Source: Paenibacillus mesophilus (lineage in GTDB: Bacteria; Bacillota; Bacilli; Paenibacillales; NBRC-103111). From it: a stretch of DNA of 64,000 nt. A program made the position numbers and the translations under genes. Shown here one piece after another: positions 52,020 to 59,408 of this stretch. Within the stretch, counting starts at the first letter, position 1, and each line of letters opens with the position of its first letter. The DNA lies in NCBI RefSeq assembly GCF_005938385.1, contig NZ_VCRA01000022.1, positions 1 to 64,000 on the forward strand. The letters run 5' to 3'. The notes under the pieces are model-generated. The model made no database searches and was not told the origin of the DNA. It worked only from the letters and a program-made list of their open reading frames with translations.

Positions 52020-53969
52020 TCAAATCTCTCCAAGATCGAAATATTGCAATATGCCGGGCATGACAACGCTCATCACGTCGTCCTCCTCATAATTTTCGGA
52101 TTTCACCCAATCCGAAATGCTGACCAACGGGCTGTCCGACGAAACCCGTCCGACCCTCTCATCCAATGCTGCGGCAAGCCGCACAATGAGCTCCTGCCGA
52201 CCTGCCGCGTGGAAATCGACCGTGACCGCTTCGCTCCCGGGCTGGTCGACCTGTCCGATCATATCGATGCACCGGATCACATCGTAAGCGCGCAGCGCGG
52301 CCATGCTGTCGCCAAGCCATATCAGATCGTCCGTCAGCTTATGGATCACTCCGAAGAACGGGTGAAGCGGCTTGCCGTATATCGCGTAAGGTTCATGCGG
52401 CCCTACGCCCGAGCAGTTCAGTACAAGCACGTCCCGCCCTTTGTCGCACGTTTCCCGAATCCATGACCAGCGATCGGCCAGCTTGGTCGTCCCTCCGAGC
52501 CAGACGCCGACCGTTACGGGTCTTCTCTCGTCATCCGTGACTCCCTCGCTGCGGAACATATAGCCGCTGTTCATGATGCCGGTCTGGGACCACCATAGCC
52601 GGTATTCCGCCTGCAGCCCATCCGTCGCCCCGACCGATATACGGCGCACGTTTAAATCGCATGGTTTGCGCGGGGTTACTACCTTCTCCCGAAGCCAAGC
52701 CAGCGCCTCGCCTTTCTTATCCTCCGTTCCCCTTCCGTCCCGGGAACGCTTCAGTTGCGTGCATCTCGCCGCGATTTCGTCTTGAACGGTTTTCGCGCCG
52801 GGCAAGCTTAGTACGACTTGTCCATGGCTCGTGCAGAGCAGCTGCTCGACGGGCAGCGGGGACAGCGGAGCTTGATCTGCGGCGACCGGGTCCGTCCGAA
52901 CGGATAAATGCTCGCGAAAAAATTCGGCGGCAGCACGGGCCAATTTATCCGTATATCGGTGCGTCGACGCATCCTCCTCCATCCGCATCAGCCCGCCTTT
53001 GCCATGCATGTCCCAGAAACGGCCGCACCGTGCGACCGTACGACGCGTCGCTTCGATCGGGAAGAAGTCGTATTGCACCGCCAGCACGAGCAATGGCTTA
53101 GGCGTGAACGACAGCAGCAAGTCTTCGTGATCGAAACCGACCGCGGTCAAACCGGCCCATATCTGCTCGGCGTCCTGCACGCCGCCTGCATGCATATATT
53201 GCTGACGGTTCATAATAAAGGTAGCCGGAGCGGCGGCCGCGAGTCTGTCGTCGCACACCATCATCATCGACGTCTGCGTACCGCCACCGGAATTGCCGGT
53301 AACGGCTATGCGCGCCGGGTCCACTTCCGGACGCTCGCACAAATAGTCGACCGCACGCATCGCATCGTGAATGAAGTAGCGCGCCACGCTTTCGCCGAGC
53401 AAATGGCATTTCACGCCGAAATGCTGATGCTCTCGCGTTCCCCAGATTACATTCGAGCTATCGTGCTCCGGACCACTGAAGCTCAGCCGTTCTCCTTGCC
53501 CGATCGGATCGATCGCCAGGACGATCATGCCCGCTTGGACGAAACGCAAACATACTTCATGGTAATAAACGCTGTGCTTCGCCTCGTATTCATGTCCGCT
53601 TAAAAATAACACCGCGGCGGAACGCTCCTCCCGCCGATACGGCAAATAAAAGTTCGAAGTTACGTAATGGCCGGGTCGCGATTCGAATATGACGTTTTCG
53701 ACGGTGTACCCGGAGCCTTTCGATATATGCGTCGTCCTTGCGTTCAACGGTGCGTCCGTCGAAGGCAGCCCGCCGATCGCGTTCAGGAACGCTTTCTTCA
53801 TCTCGATCTGTCGAGCCTGGAGCTGCTCCAAGTACGCAACTCGATCGCGCGCCCGATCTCCTTCCTCGAATGCTTGATCCGCCCGGTCGAAAATATGACG
53901 CTTCAACTGATCGCGCGTATCGTACAAGGTGCAGCAGTAACGTTCAAGCTCGGATATTCGGGACATCAT
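52020..53969 (-). CDS. Two-domain alpha/beta hydrolase, acetyl xylan esterase-like
   Basis: 649 residues with no signal peptide, so probably cytosolic. The first half is an alpha/beta hydrolase of the acetyl xylan esterase/dienelactone hydrolase type: IDPIGQGERLSF, nucleophile elbow GNSGGGTQT near 228, and a late AVQYDFFPIEATRR supplying the acid. The second half (about 390-649) looks like a further hydrolase-like domain (LNCSGVGPHEPYAIYG, GDSMAALRAYDV) that lacks an obvious GxSxG. ATG start with AAAGGAG 6 bases upstream. It follows the LacI regulator gene, same strand, and probably deacylates an imported glycan. Confidence 0.8.
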   Translation of the reverse strand: MMSRISELERYCCTLYDTRDQLKRHIFDRADQAFEEGDRARDRVAYLEQLQARQIEMKKAFLNAIGGLPSTDAPLNARTTHISKGSGYTVENVIFESRPGHYVTSNFYLPYRREERSAAVLFLSGHEYEAKHSVYYHEVCLRFVQAGMIVLAIDPIGQGERLSFSGPEHDSSNVIWGTREHQHFGVKCHLLGESVARYFIHDAMRAVDYLCERPEVDPARIAVTGNSGGGTQTSMMMVCDDRLAAAAPATFIMNRQQYMHAGGVQDAEQIWAGLTAVGFDHEDLLLSFTPKPLLVLAVQYDFFPIEATRRTVARCGRFWDMHGKGGLMRMEEDASTHRYTDKLARAAAEFFREHLSVRTDPVAADQAPLSPLPVEQLLCTSHGQVVLSLPGAKTVQDEIAARCTQLKRSRDGRGTEDKKGEALAWLREKVVTPRKPCDLNVRRISVGATDGLQAEYRLWWSQTGIMNSGYMFRSEGVTDDERRPVTVGVWLGGTTKLADRWSWIRETCDKGRDVLVLNCSGVGPHEPYAIYGKPLHPFFGVIHKLTDDLIWLGDSMAALRAYDVIRCIDMIGQVDQPGSEAVTVDFHAAGRQELIVRLAAALDERVGRVSSDSPLVSISDWVKSENYEEDDVMSVVMPGILQYFDLGEI

Positions 53970-54054
53970 GACCGGCTCCTTTGTTTAGTAATCGATTTCT
54001 ATAATAGCATGCTCCCCGCTTGCTTGACCAGAGTTTTGATTTCTAATTCGAAAA

Positions 54055-54100
54055 TGCAAAAAACAGCCTGCTCGGGCACCCGGCCGGGCAGACTGTTTTC
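54055..54100 (-). terminator. Terminator of the LacI regulator gene
   Basis: AACAGTCTGCCCGG and, inverted, an imperfect match with GCAGGCTGTTTTTTG on the minus strand: a long stem with a T-run just downstream of the LacI-family stop. It suggests the esterase gene has its own promoter or is reached by read-through. Confidence 0.8.
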
Positions 54101-54117
54101 CTTGCCACATTGGATAG

Positions 54118-55146
54118 CTATTGCCCCCGTCCGTAGCCGCAGCTTTCCCGAACGACCAGCTGCATCGGAAACATAATTTTCCGTTGCGGAGAACGGACGT
54201 CCGGATGTTCGATTTGTTCGAGCAATACGTCCGCCGCCGCATTCGCCATATCCTCGATCGGCTGCTTCACGGTAGTCAAGGCGGGCCGGTAATACCCGGC
54301 TGCCGTAATATCGTCAAATCCGACAACGGCTATATCCTCGGGTACCCGCAATCCGTGCTCTTCGAGCGCCTTGATCGCTCCGATCGCGATTAAATCGTTG
54401 GCGCAAAACAGCGCGCTGAACTCGGATCGTTCCGACACGAGCCTGCAAGTCCGCTCGTAGCCGTATTGGCTGAAATAATGCAGCGTATGCTCCCGTTCGC
54501 TCACGATCAGCGATTCATCGATCTGGAGCCGGTTCAGCATGAACGCGTTTCGGTATCCCAATTCTCTCTCGAAGCCAACGCCGGCCCCGCCCAAATAAGC
54601 AATTTTATGGTGCCCCAGCCGAATCAAATGCTCGACCGCTTCCATAGAACTGCTCAAATGATCTCCGCCTATAAAGATGACGTTATTCGTAACGTGAGCG
54701 AGGGAAACGAGCGCGATGTTCTGGCTTTGCAGCATTCCGATATAGGCTTGATCGCTTTCACTGAACGGTTTGGGCCAGGCGCCGATGATGATGCCTTCAA
54801 CCTTTCTTTCCATGAACGTATCGAGAAAGGACAAGTCGTTATGGTCATCGAAATTAAATGTGCTTATTAGCAGCGAATACCCGCGCTTGATCAGCCTTCT
54901 CTGCATCATTTCCGCCATCTGCGCCCAATATTCGTTGGACAGCAGCGGAACGACGAGGCCGATCGTCTTCGTTTTTTTGCTGATCATCGTCCGGGCCGCC
55001 TGGTCCGGAACATATTTTAACTTTTCGATCGCCCGTACGATTTTCTCTCTCGTTTCTTTCTTGACCCGGTCTTTTCCGTTAATAACCCGCGATACCGTGG
55101 CGATGGATACGTCGGCTTCCCGTGCTACATCTTTGATGGTATACAT
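54118..55146 (-). CDS. LacI-family transcriptional regulator
   Basis: 342 residues. The N-terminal LacI helix-turn-helix is clear (IKDVAREADVSIATVSRVIN), followed by the hinge and a periplasmic-binding-protein-like effector domain (about 60-335; ends VGFDDI, ALTTVKQP). The start ATG follows GGAGAG. An operator-like palindrome overlaps its promoter region, so autoregulation is likely. Its neighbours are a Gfo/Idh oxidoreductase and an esterase, which suggests control of a glycan-derived sugar pathway. Confidence 0.95.
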   Translation of the reverse strand: MYTIKDVAREADVSIATVSRVINGKDRVKKETREKIVRAIEKLKYVPDQAARTMISKKTKTIGLVVPLLSNEYWAQMAEMMQRRLIKRGYSLLISTFNFDDHNDLSFLDTFMERKVEGIIIGAWPKPFSESDQAYIGMLQSQNIALVSLAHVTNNVIFIGGDHLSSSMEAVEHLIRLGHHKIAYLGGAGVGFERELGYRNAFMLNRLQIDESLIVSEREHTLHYFSQYGYERTCRLVSERSEFSALFCANDLIAIGAIKALEEHGLRVPEDIAVVGFDDITAAGYYRPALTTVKQPIEDMANAAADVLLEQIEHPDVRSPQRKIMFPMQLVVRESCGYGRGQ

Positions 55147-55158
55147 CGTCTACTCTCC

Positions 55159-55175
55159 ATATAAACGTTTACACC
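55159..55175. promoter_or_regulatory. LacI-type operator upstream of the regulator
   Basis: The palindromic core ATAAACGTTTACA lies about 15-30 bp before the LacI start. The central AACGTT matches the other two sites at 56387 and 56731. Confidence 0.7.
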
Positions 55176-55230
55176 TACTTTTGCACAAAAATCCGGGTAT
55201 GTCAAACACGCCTTGCGGCCGGCGAACGGA

Positions 55231-56316
55231 TTATTTCTGGACCGCATCCACGATCATTTTAAATAGAGCCAAGTCCTGTTTATAGTCTTCCGGTGTCGTT
55301 TTAGGGACAAGGTTTTGCGTAATGACGTCGTAGAAATGACGCATCTCGAGCGTATAAGGGTCCGTATAGGTCGGCCGGATGACGGATTCCGTGTAGGTTT
55401 CGCCCGCTGTTTCGGAGATGAGCAGCTTGGTCGGCAAGTGGCGGATATAAGGCGTGTCGTATTGGACCTTCACGGATTTGGTTCTGGAGTATACTTCCAC
55501 ATGTGCATCGAACCGCCCTTGGGCGTCGGTCCCCGTCTCGAACGTAACGGAAAACTTGTCGTAGTCGAGGATCGCATTCAGGAACAGGCTGCCCGGATGA
55601 ACCGTCAGCTTCGCTCCTACGACCCCCTTGGGCATTCCGATCGCTTCCCGCATGGCCGACAAATCATGACTGGACAGTCCTGTCAAGAACCGATACAGGT
55701 TAAAATAAGGAGAGCCGGGTTCGAGTCCGGTCGCTTCTTGACCGAGTCTGAGCGATCGCTCTCTTCGATCCTGCTTCAGCTCCTCCGGTATATCCGCAAA
55801 CGAAACGACATGACTCGTCTGTCCAATAAAAAAGCGGTTCGGTCCGATAATATCCCTTACTCTCGCGTACGTAATCCGCTCAAATCCGCCGATATGGTTC
55901 ACCGCTTCGACGAATGACGCGGCATAGCGCCTCATATAGCCTACCATCACTTTAACGCCGTTCCGCTTCTGCGCTTCTATGATGGCGTCCGCTTCGGCCT
56001 CAGTAAGGCACATCGGCTTCTCGATGAGCACGTGCTTGCGATGGTCTGCGGCCGCTATCGCGCATTCGGCGTGGTACTCGTCGCTATTCAGTACAAGCAC
56101 CACGTCCACATCGGGCTGCTTGACGAGCTCGGAAGCTTCCGTGTACCGGTTCTCAATCCCGTACCGATCCCCTATGTATTGTACAAGCTGCGGGGAAATG
56201 TCGCAGATGGCCGTAATTTTGAACCGATCCGGCATCGCCTCCAGAACGGGAATGTGAACTACCTGCGCCACCTCGCCAAGACCGATCATGCCGACGTTCA
56301 ATACCGGTTTCTCCAT
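55231..56316 (-). CDS. Gfo/Idh/MocA-family oxidoreductase
   Basis: 361 residues. The N-terminal Rossmann domain has GMIGLGEVAQ, and the family's EKP motif is seen as VLIEKPMCLTEAEAD near 95; the C-terminal alpha/beta domain follows. It is an NAD(P)-dependent sugar or cyclitol dehydrogenase of unknown substrate. The ATG at 56316 has AAAGGGAG 7 bases upstream. It precedes the LacI gene on the same strand, and an operator lies in its promoter region. Confidence 0.92.
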   Translation of the reverse strand: MEKPVLNVGMIGLGEVAQVVHIPVLEAMPDRFKITAICDISPQLVQYIGDRYGIENRYTEASELVKQPDVDVVLVLNSDEYHAECAIAAADHRKHVLIEKPMCLTEAEADAIIEAQKRNGVKVMVGYMRRYAASFVEAVNHIGGFERITYARVRDIIGPNRFFIGQTSHVVSFADIPEELKQDRRERSLRLGQEATGLEPGSPYFNLYRFLTGLSSHDLSAMREAIGMPKGVVGAKLTVHPGSLFLNAILDYDKFSVTFETGTDAQGRFDAHVEVYSRTKSVKVQYDTPYIRHLPTKLLISETAGETYTESVIRPTYTDPYTLEMRHFYDVITQNLVPKTTPEDYKQDLALFKMIVDAVQK

Positions 56317-56386
56317 TCTCAATCTCCCTTTCGTATGCTCTCGCGCCCTTCCCAGCGGAGAAACGATTCATTTTTTTGACGGTTTT

Positions 56387-56404
56387 GTAATAACGTTTAC
56401 ACAA
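56387..56404. promoter_or_regulatory. LacI-type operator upstream of the oxidoreductase
   Basis: GTAATAACGTTTACACA shares the AACGTTTACA half with the site near the LacI gene and lies about 75 bp before the oxidoreductase start. Confidence 0.65.
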
Positions 56405-56454
56405 ATATGTATAAAAAAATTTGTGTTAGTAATGACAATTACAAGTATATATGA

Positions 56455-56705
56455 GTTGAACTAATGATTAGCTGTCGTTCCATTCCGAAAGGGATTACCT
56501 AGTGTGAATTTACGTATCTTCGTAAAATCACACTTGCAGCTTCAGACAGGTTGTTTTGAGTTTCTTGATTTGTATGGGCCTTCGGATTGTAGAAACTCCA
56601 GGCTCACGAAGCAAGCTTTCTGAAGAAAGCTCTCAAAGCCAAAACTCGCTTACAAGGTAATTCCTCCATTGCACTTGGCTCTCTCATGGAAGTTATTAGT
56701 TCAAC
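56455..56705 (-). mobile_element. MITE-like element, copy 3 with different ends
   Basis: Terminal inverted repeats GTTGAACTAAT and ATTAGTTCAAC bound 251 bp. Read on the minus strand, the core (GCGAGTTTTGG, AGAGCTTTCTTCAGAAAGCT, AACAACCTGTCTGAAG) is the same as in copies 1 and 2. It lies between two operators upstream of the oxidoreductase gene. TATATA flanks occur on both sides. Confidence 0.75.
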
Positions 56706-56728
56706 ATATATACAAACAAATCATATTT

Positions 56729-56746
56729 AGTGTAAACGTTTATACA
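56729..56746. promoter_or_regulatory. LacI-type operator beyond the inserted element
   Basis: AGTGTAAACGTTTATACA is the most symmetric of the three operators. It is now 250 bp further from the oxidoreductase gene than it would be without the inserted element. The rest of 56317-56866 shows no gene. Confidence 0.65.
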
Positions 56747-56815
56747 AACATAAGACTATATTGCTACCATCGACATGTCAATAACTTTTATGCAGGACCG
56801 GCCTCTTTCATGTAC

Positions 56816-56853
56816 AAAAAAAGTCCGCTCGCGCTTTGGGCGAAGCAGACTTG
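56816..56853 (-). terminator. Terminator of yhaM
   Basis: On the minus strand, AAGTCTGCTTCG pairs with CGAGCGGACTT and is followed by TTTTTTTGT, close to the yhaM stop. Confidence 0.85.
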
Positions 56854-56866
56854 TTTGAATATAGGA

Positions 56867-57823
56867 TTAAAAAGAAGTCCGATAAACCGCTTGATTCTCC
56901 AAGCCTCTAATAGCGGGAGTCCACCTCTCGGATTCGGGAGTAGAGTCCAGGGCATCCTCCACCATTTGAAGCTTGGCGTCGAGGGAATCGATATGATGAA
57001 GCGCTACGGCCTCCGCCGTCTGCGGTTGAACGGGGCTCCCCCACTCTCCCAAATTATGATGGGACAAGACGAGATGCTGCAGGGCGAGCACGCGTTCCGA
57101 GTCCAAATCGATATGATGGGCGATCGCCGCCTCTGTAATCCAGTTCGACGCCATGCTGATATGTCCGAGCAGCTTCCCCTTGACGCTGTACTCGCTGACG
57201 ATGCCGAGCTGCGCCACCATCTCCTCCGGTTTCGCGATATCATGCAGAATAATGCCGGCTTTGATCAAATCGGGGTTCAGAAAGGCGCGCTGCCTGCAAA
57301 TAAAATCGCCGATCTCGAGCATTCTTACGATATGATAAGCGAGCCCCGCGCAATAAGCATGGTGATGGGTTTTGGCTGCCGGATAGTGCAGCAATTTCTC
57401 CTCCACCTTGGAGACGCAATGCTGAACGATCGTTTTGATCTCCTCGTCGGTTATCGCCTCCATCGCCTGCTTGATCGTGTATACGAGATCGACAGGCCGG
57501 ATCGGCGCCGAGCGGATGAAGTCCGTTAAAGAGATTCCATCCCGTTCGGTCGCTTTGCGGATTTTCATAATTTTGACTTGCTGCTTTTCCCGGTACATCT
57601 GAACGATCCCACGCACCTTGACAAGCCCCATCGGGAAAAAGGTTTCTTTATCCGTTGGCGAAACATCCCAGTACTTCGCCGGCAGCTGCCCGCTCGAATC
57701 GCATAACACGATGTCGAAATAGTCTTTCGCCGGCGTTGAATTGGTTTGTTTGAGCTCCAGTTCCTTCAGCAAATAAAATCCGGTAAACTCCTCTTGGTTA
57801 TTCAGCGTTTTGATTAACGACAT
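56867..57823 (-). CDS. yhaM: 3'-5' exoribonuclease YhaM family (OB fold plus HD domain)
   Basis: 318 residues, the usual length of YhaM. An N-terminal OB-fold (about 1-95: FTGFYLLKELELKQT, then GLVKVRGIVQMY) is followed by an HD phosphohydrolase-type domain with HHHAYCAGLAYH near 160 and ILHDIAKPE near 200. B. subtilis YhaM degrades RNA and single-stranded DNA from the 3' end with Mn2+. ATG at 57823 with AAGGTGGGAG 5 bases upstream; an ATG seven codons earlier lies before that site. A LexA box sits about 70 bp upstream. Confidence 0.93.
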   Translation of the reverse strand: MSLIKTLNNQEEFTGFYLLKELELKQTNSTPAKDYFDIVLCDSSGQLPAKYWDVSPTDKETFFPMGLVKVRGIVQMYREKQQVKIMKIRKATERDGISLTDFIRSAPIRPVDLVYTIKQAMEAITDEEIKTIVQHCVSKVEEKLLHYPAAKTHHHAYCAGLAYHIVRMLEIGDFICRQRAFLNPDLIKAGIILHDIAKPEEMVAQLGIVSEYSVKGKLLGHISMASNWITEAAIAHHIDLDSERVLALQHLVLSHHNLGEWGSPVQPQTAEAVALHHIDSLDAKLQMVEDALDSTPESERWTPAIRGLENQAVYRTSF

Positions 57824-57891
57824 CCGCTCTCCCACCTTGTTCATGAAGCTTTTCTCTTATTTTAGCAAAAATTGATGACTATTGTTGTCAG

Positions 57892-57907
57892 CGAACATAT
57901 GTTCGCA
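57892..57907. promoter_or_regulatory. LexA (SOS) box
   Basis: GCGAACATATGTTCGC is a perfect 16-bp palindrome and a full match to the Gram-positive LexA site CGAACATATGTTCG. It lies between the divergent yhaM and nuclease genes, about 70 and 25 bp from the respective promoter regions. Confidence 0.9.
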
Positions 57908-57932
57908 TCTATTCATCTATTTGCCTATTAGT

Positions 57933-57961
57933 TCAAAAGTCCCGGAATATGGTATATAATC
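57933..57961 (+). promoter_or_regulatory. Promoter of the PD-(D/E)XK nuclease gene
   Basis: TTCAAA, 17 bases, TATAAT. The predicted start near 57968 is 38 bases before the TTG start codon at 58006, just beyond the LexA box. Confidence 0.75.
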
Positions 57962-58005
57962 ATACGGGATTATAGCAAACTATGAATAGGACAGAGGTGA
58001 ACGCC

Positions 58006-59334
58006 TTGGAACGTAACGACATTTTGCCGCTGCTGACCAAATTTATTATTAACAACGACTCGCTCGAGAAGCTCCAGTTCCATTTGCAGTCTTTCAACCC
58101 GCTTAAAGTGCTGAAAATGAACCACTACGAAATCCGGCATTCGAATATTTTGGGTTGGCTTCTCGATCCGGGCGAAAACCACAACCTCGGCGATGCGCCG
58201 CTGAAGAAGTTCATCATTGAGGTACTCTCCCATGAGATGAATAGCGATAAAGCGGTCGAACAGAAAACGAACTCCCTTGCGCTGACGGAAGCCGACGTAT
58301 TTCTCCGGCACTTGATGGACGCGGAAGTTTACCGGGAGTGGAATAAACAGAAGCATCCCACAAACAAAAAATATTTTATAGATCTTGTCGTCGTCTCGCG
58401 GCATCATAAATTCGCGATGATCATCGAGAACAAAGTGCACGCCGGGGAAGGAAAGGATCAATTAAACCTATATTATGAAATGATCAGCCGGTACTACCCG
58501 GATTATACGATTTTACCGGTATTCTTGACCCTGTTCCCGGATACGCCGCCGAGCGACGACCGGTATTTCTCGTACAGCCATTTGGACTGGTATCTCTTGA
58601 TGAGCCGGTACTTGCCGCTGCAGCAGCACAATATGAACAACCAAGTATACGAATTCATCGGATATTATTTGGAGTTGTTAAAAGATTTGACTTTGCCGGA
58701 AGCGAAGCATATCGAGCTGTGCCGGGATATTTACAAGGAACATAAAAGCGCGATTGAACAAATATTGCTTCTGGATCAAGTCGAGGCGCCTGCCGACACG
58801 ACTTCCCGGACCGTCTATGAAATTGTACATAAATATAAAGCGGTATCGAAATATATTAAAGATTTTGGCGAAGTAGACATGTTCGATTCGGCGATGCAGC
58901 AATTTATCGGCCAACACCCGAATTTGGCCTACTGCGGGAATATCGGCAAATCCTCCTTCTGGTTTTATCCGAAAGCGTACGAGGAAATTCCGAATTTCAG
59001 GCAGCTGACCCACGAACGTTGGACTTATTGCCCGTATCCGGTTCCTTATATATTCGGCAAAGATAAAAATAATGCTATGTACCTTAAAGTGGAGGTCGGA
59101 CATTGCAAGGACTCTTACAGCGACGAACGGTTGAACTTTATTCTCCATGCCGAAACGAAGCTCGGGATCTCGACGCGCAGAAAGCCGAAAATCAATCAAA
59201 TCAAAAAAGAATCCGTACCGGTCGACTGGAGCAGCGAGAGCAGCATTTTGAACCGAATGAATCAATTGTATGAGGAAAAGTTCGGCGACTTCCATCCAAA
59301 GCTTCTGGATTGCGTCGCCACCTTCAACTGGTAA
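58006..59334 (+). CDS. PD-(D/E)XK nuclease-superfamily protein (PDDEXK_4 type)
   Basis: 442 residues. The N-terminal signature EIRHSNILGWLLDPGENHNLGD is followed by the nuclease core YFIDLVVV (Asp) and MIIENKVHAGEGKDQL (E-x-K). Members are scattered in bacterial genomes near defence or repair genes, and no member's role is known to me. The TTG at 58006, with AGAGGTG 6 bases upstream, is a better start than the ATG at 57982, which has no ribosome site. It is divergent from yhaM across a LexA box, so damage-inducible expression is plausible. Confidence 0.88.
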   Translation: MERNDILPLLTKFIINNDSLEKLQFHLQSFNPLKVLKMNHYEIRHSNILGWLLDPGENHNLGDAPLKKFIIEVLSHEMNSDKAVEQKTNSLALTEADVFLRHLMDAEVYREWNKQKHPTNKKYFIDLVVVSRHHKFAMIIENKVHAGEGKDQLNLYYEMISRYYPDYTILPVFLTLFPDTPPSDDRYFSYSHLDWYLLMSRYLPLQQHNMNNQVYEFIGYYLELLKDLTLPEAKHIELCRDIYKEHKSAIEQILLLDQVEAPADTTSRTVYEIVHKYKAVSKYIKDFGEVDMFDSAMQQFIGQHPNLAYCGNIGKSSFWFYPKAYEEIPNFRQLTHERWTYCPYPVPYIFGKDKNNAMYLKVEVGHCKDSYSDERLNFILHAETKLGISTRRKPKINQIKKESVPVDWSSESSILNRMNQLYEEKFGDFHPKLLDCVATFNW

Positions 59335-59345
59335 ATCGGCTTGCA

Positions 59346-59394
59346 CAAAACAAAAACGGCGGTCCCCTTCACAATAAAGGGACTGCCGTTTTGT
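59346..59394. terminator. Bidirectional terminator between the nuclease and SLH genes
   Basis: ACAAAACGGCAGTCCC and, inverted, GGTCCCCTTC with AAAACGGC arms form a long stem with T/A-rich flanks on both sides, placed between convergent genes. Confidence 0.88.
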
Positions 59395-59408
59395 AGCCTA
59401 TACGCCGA

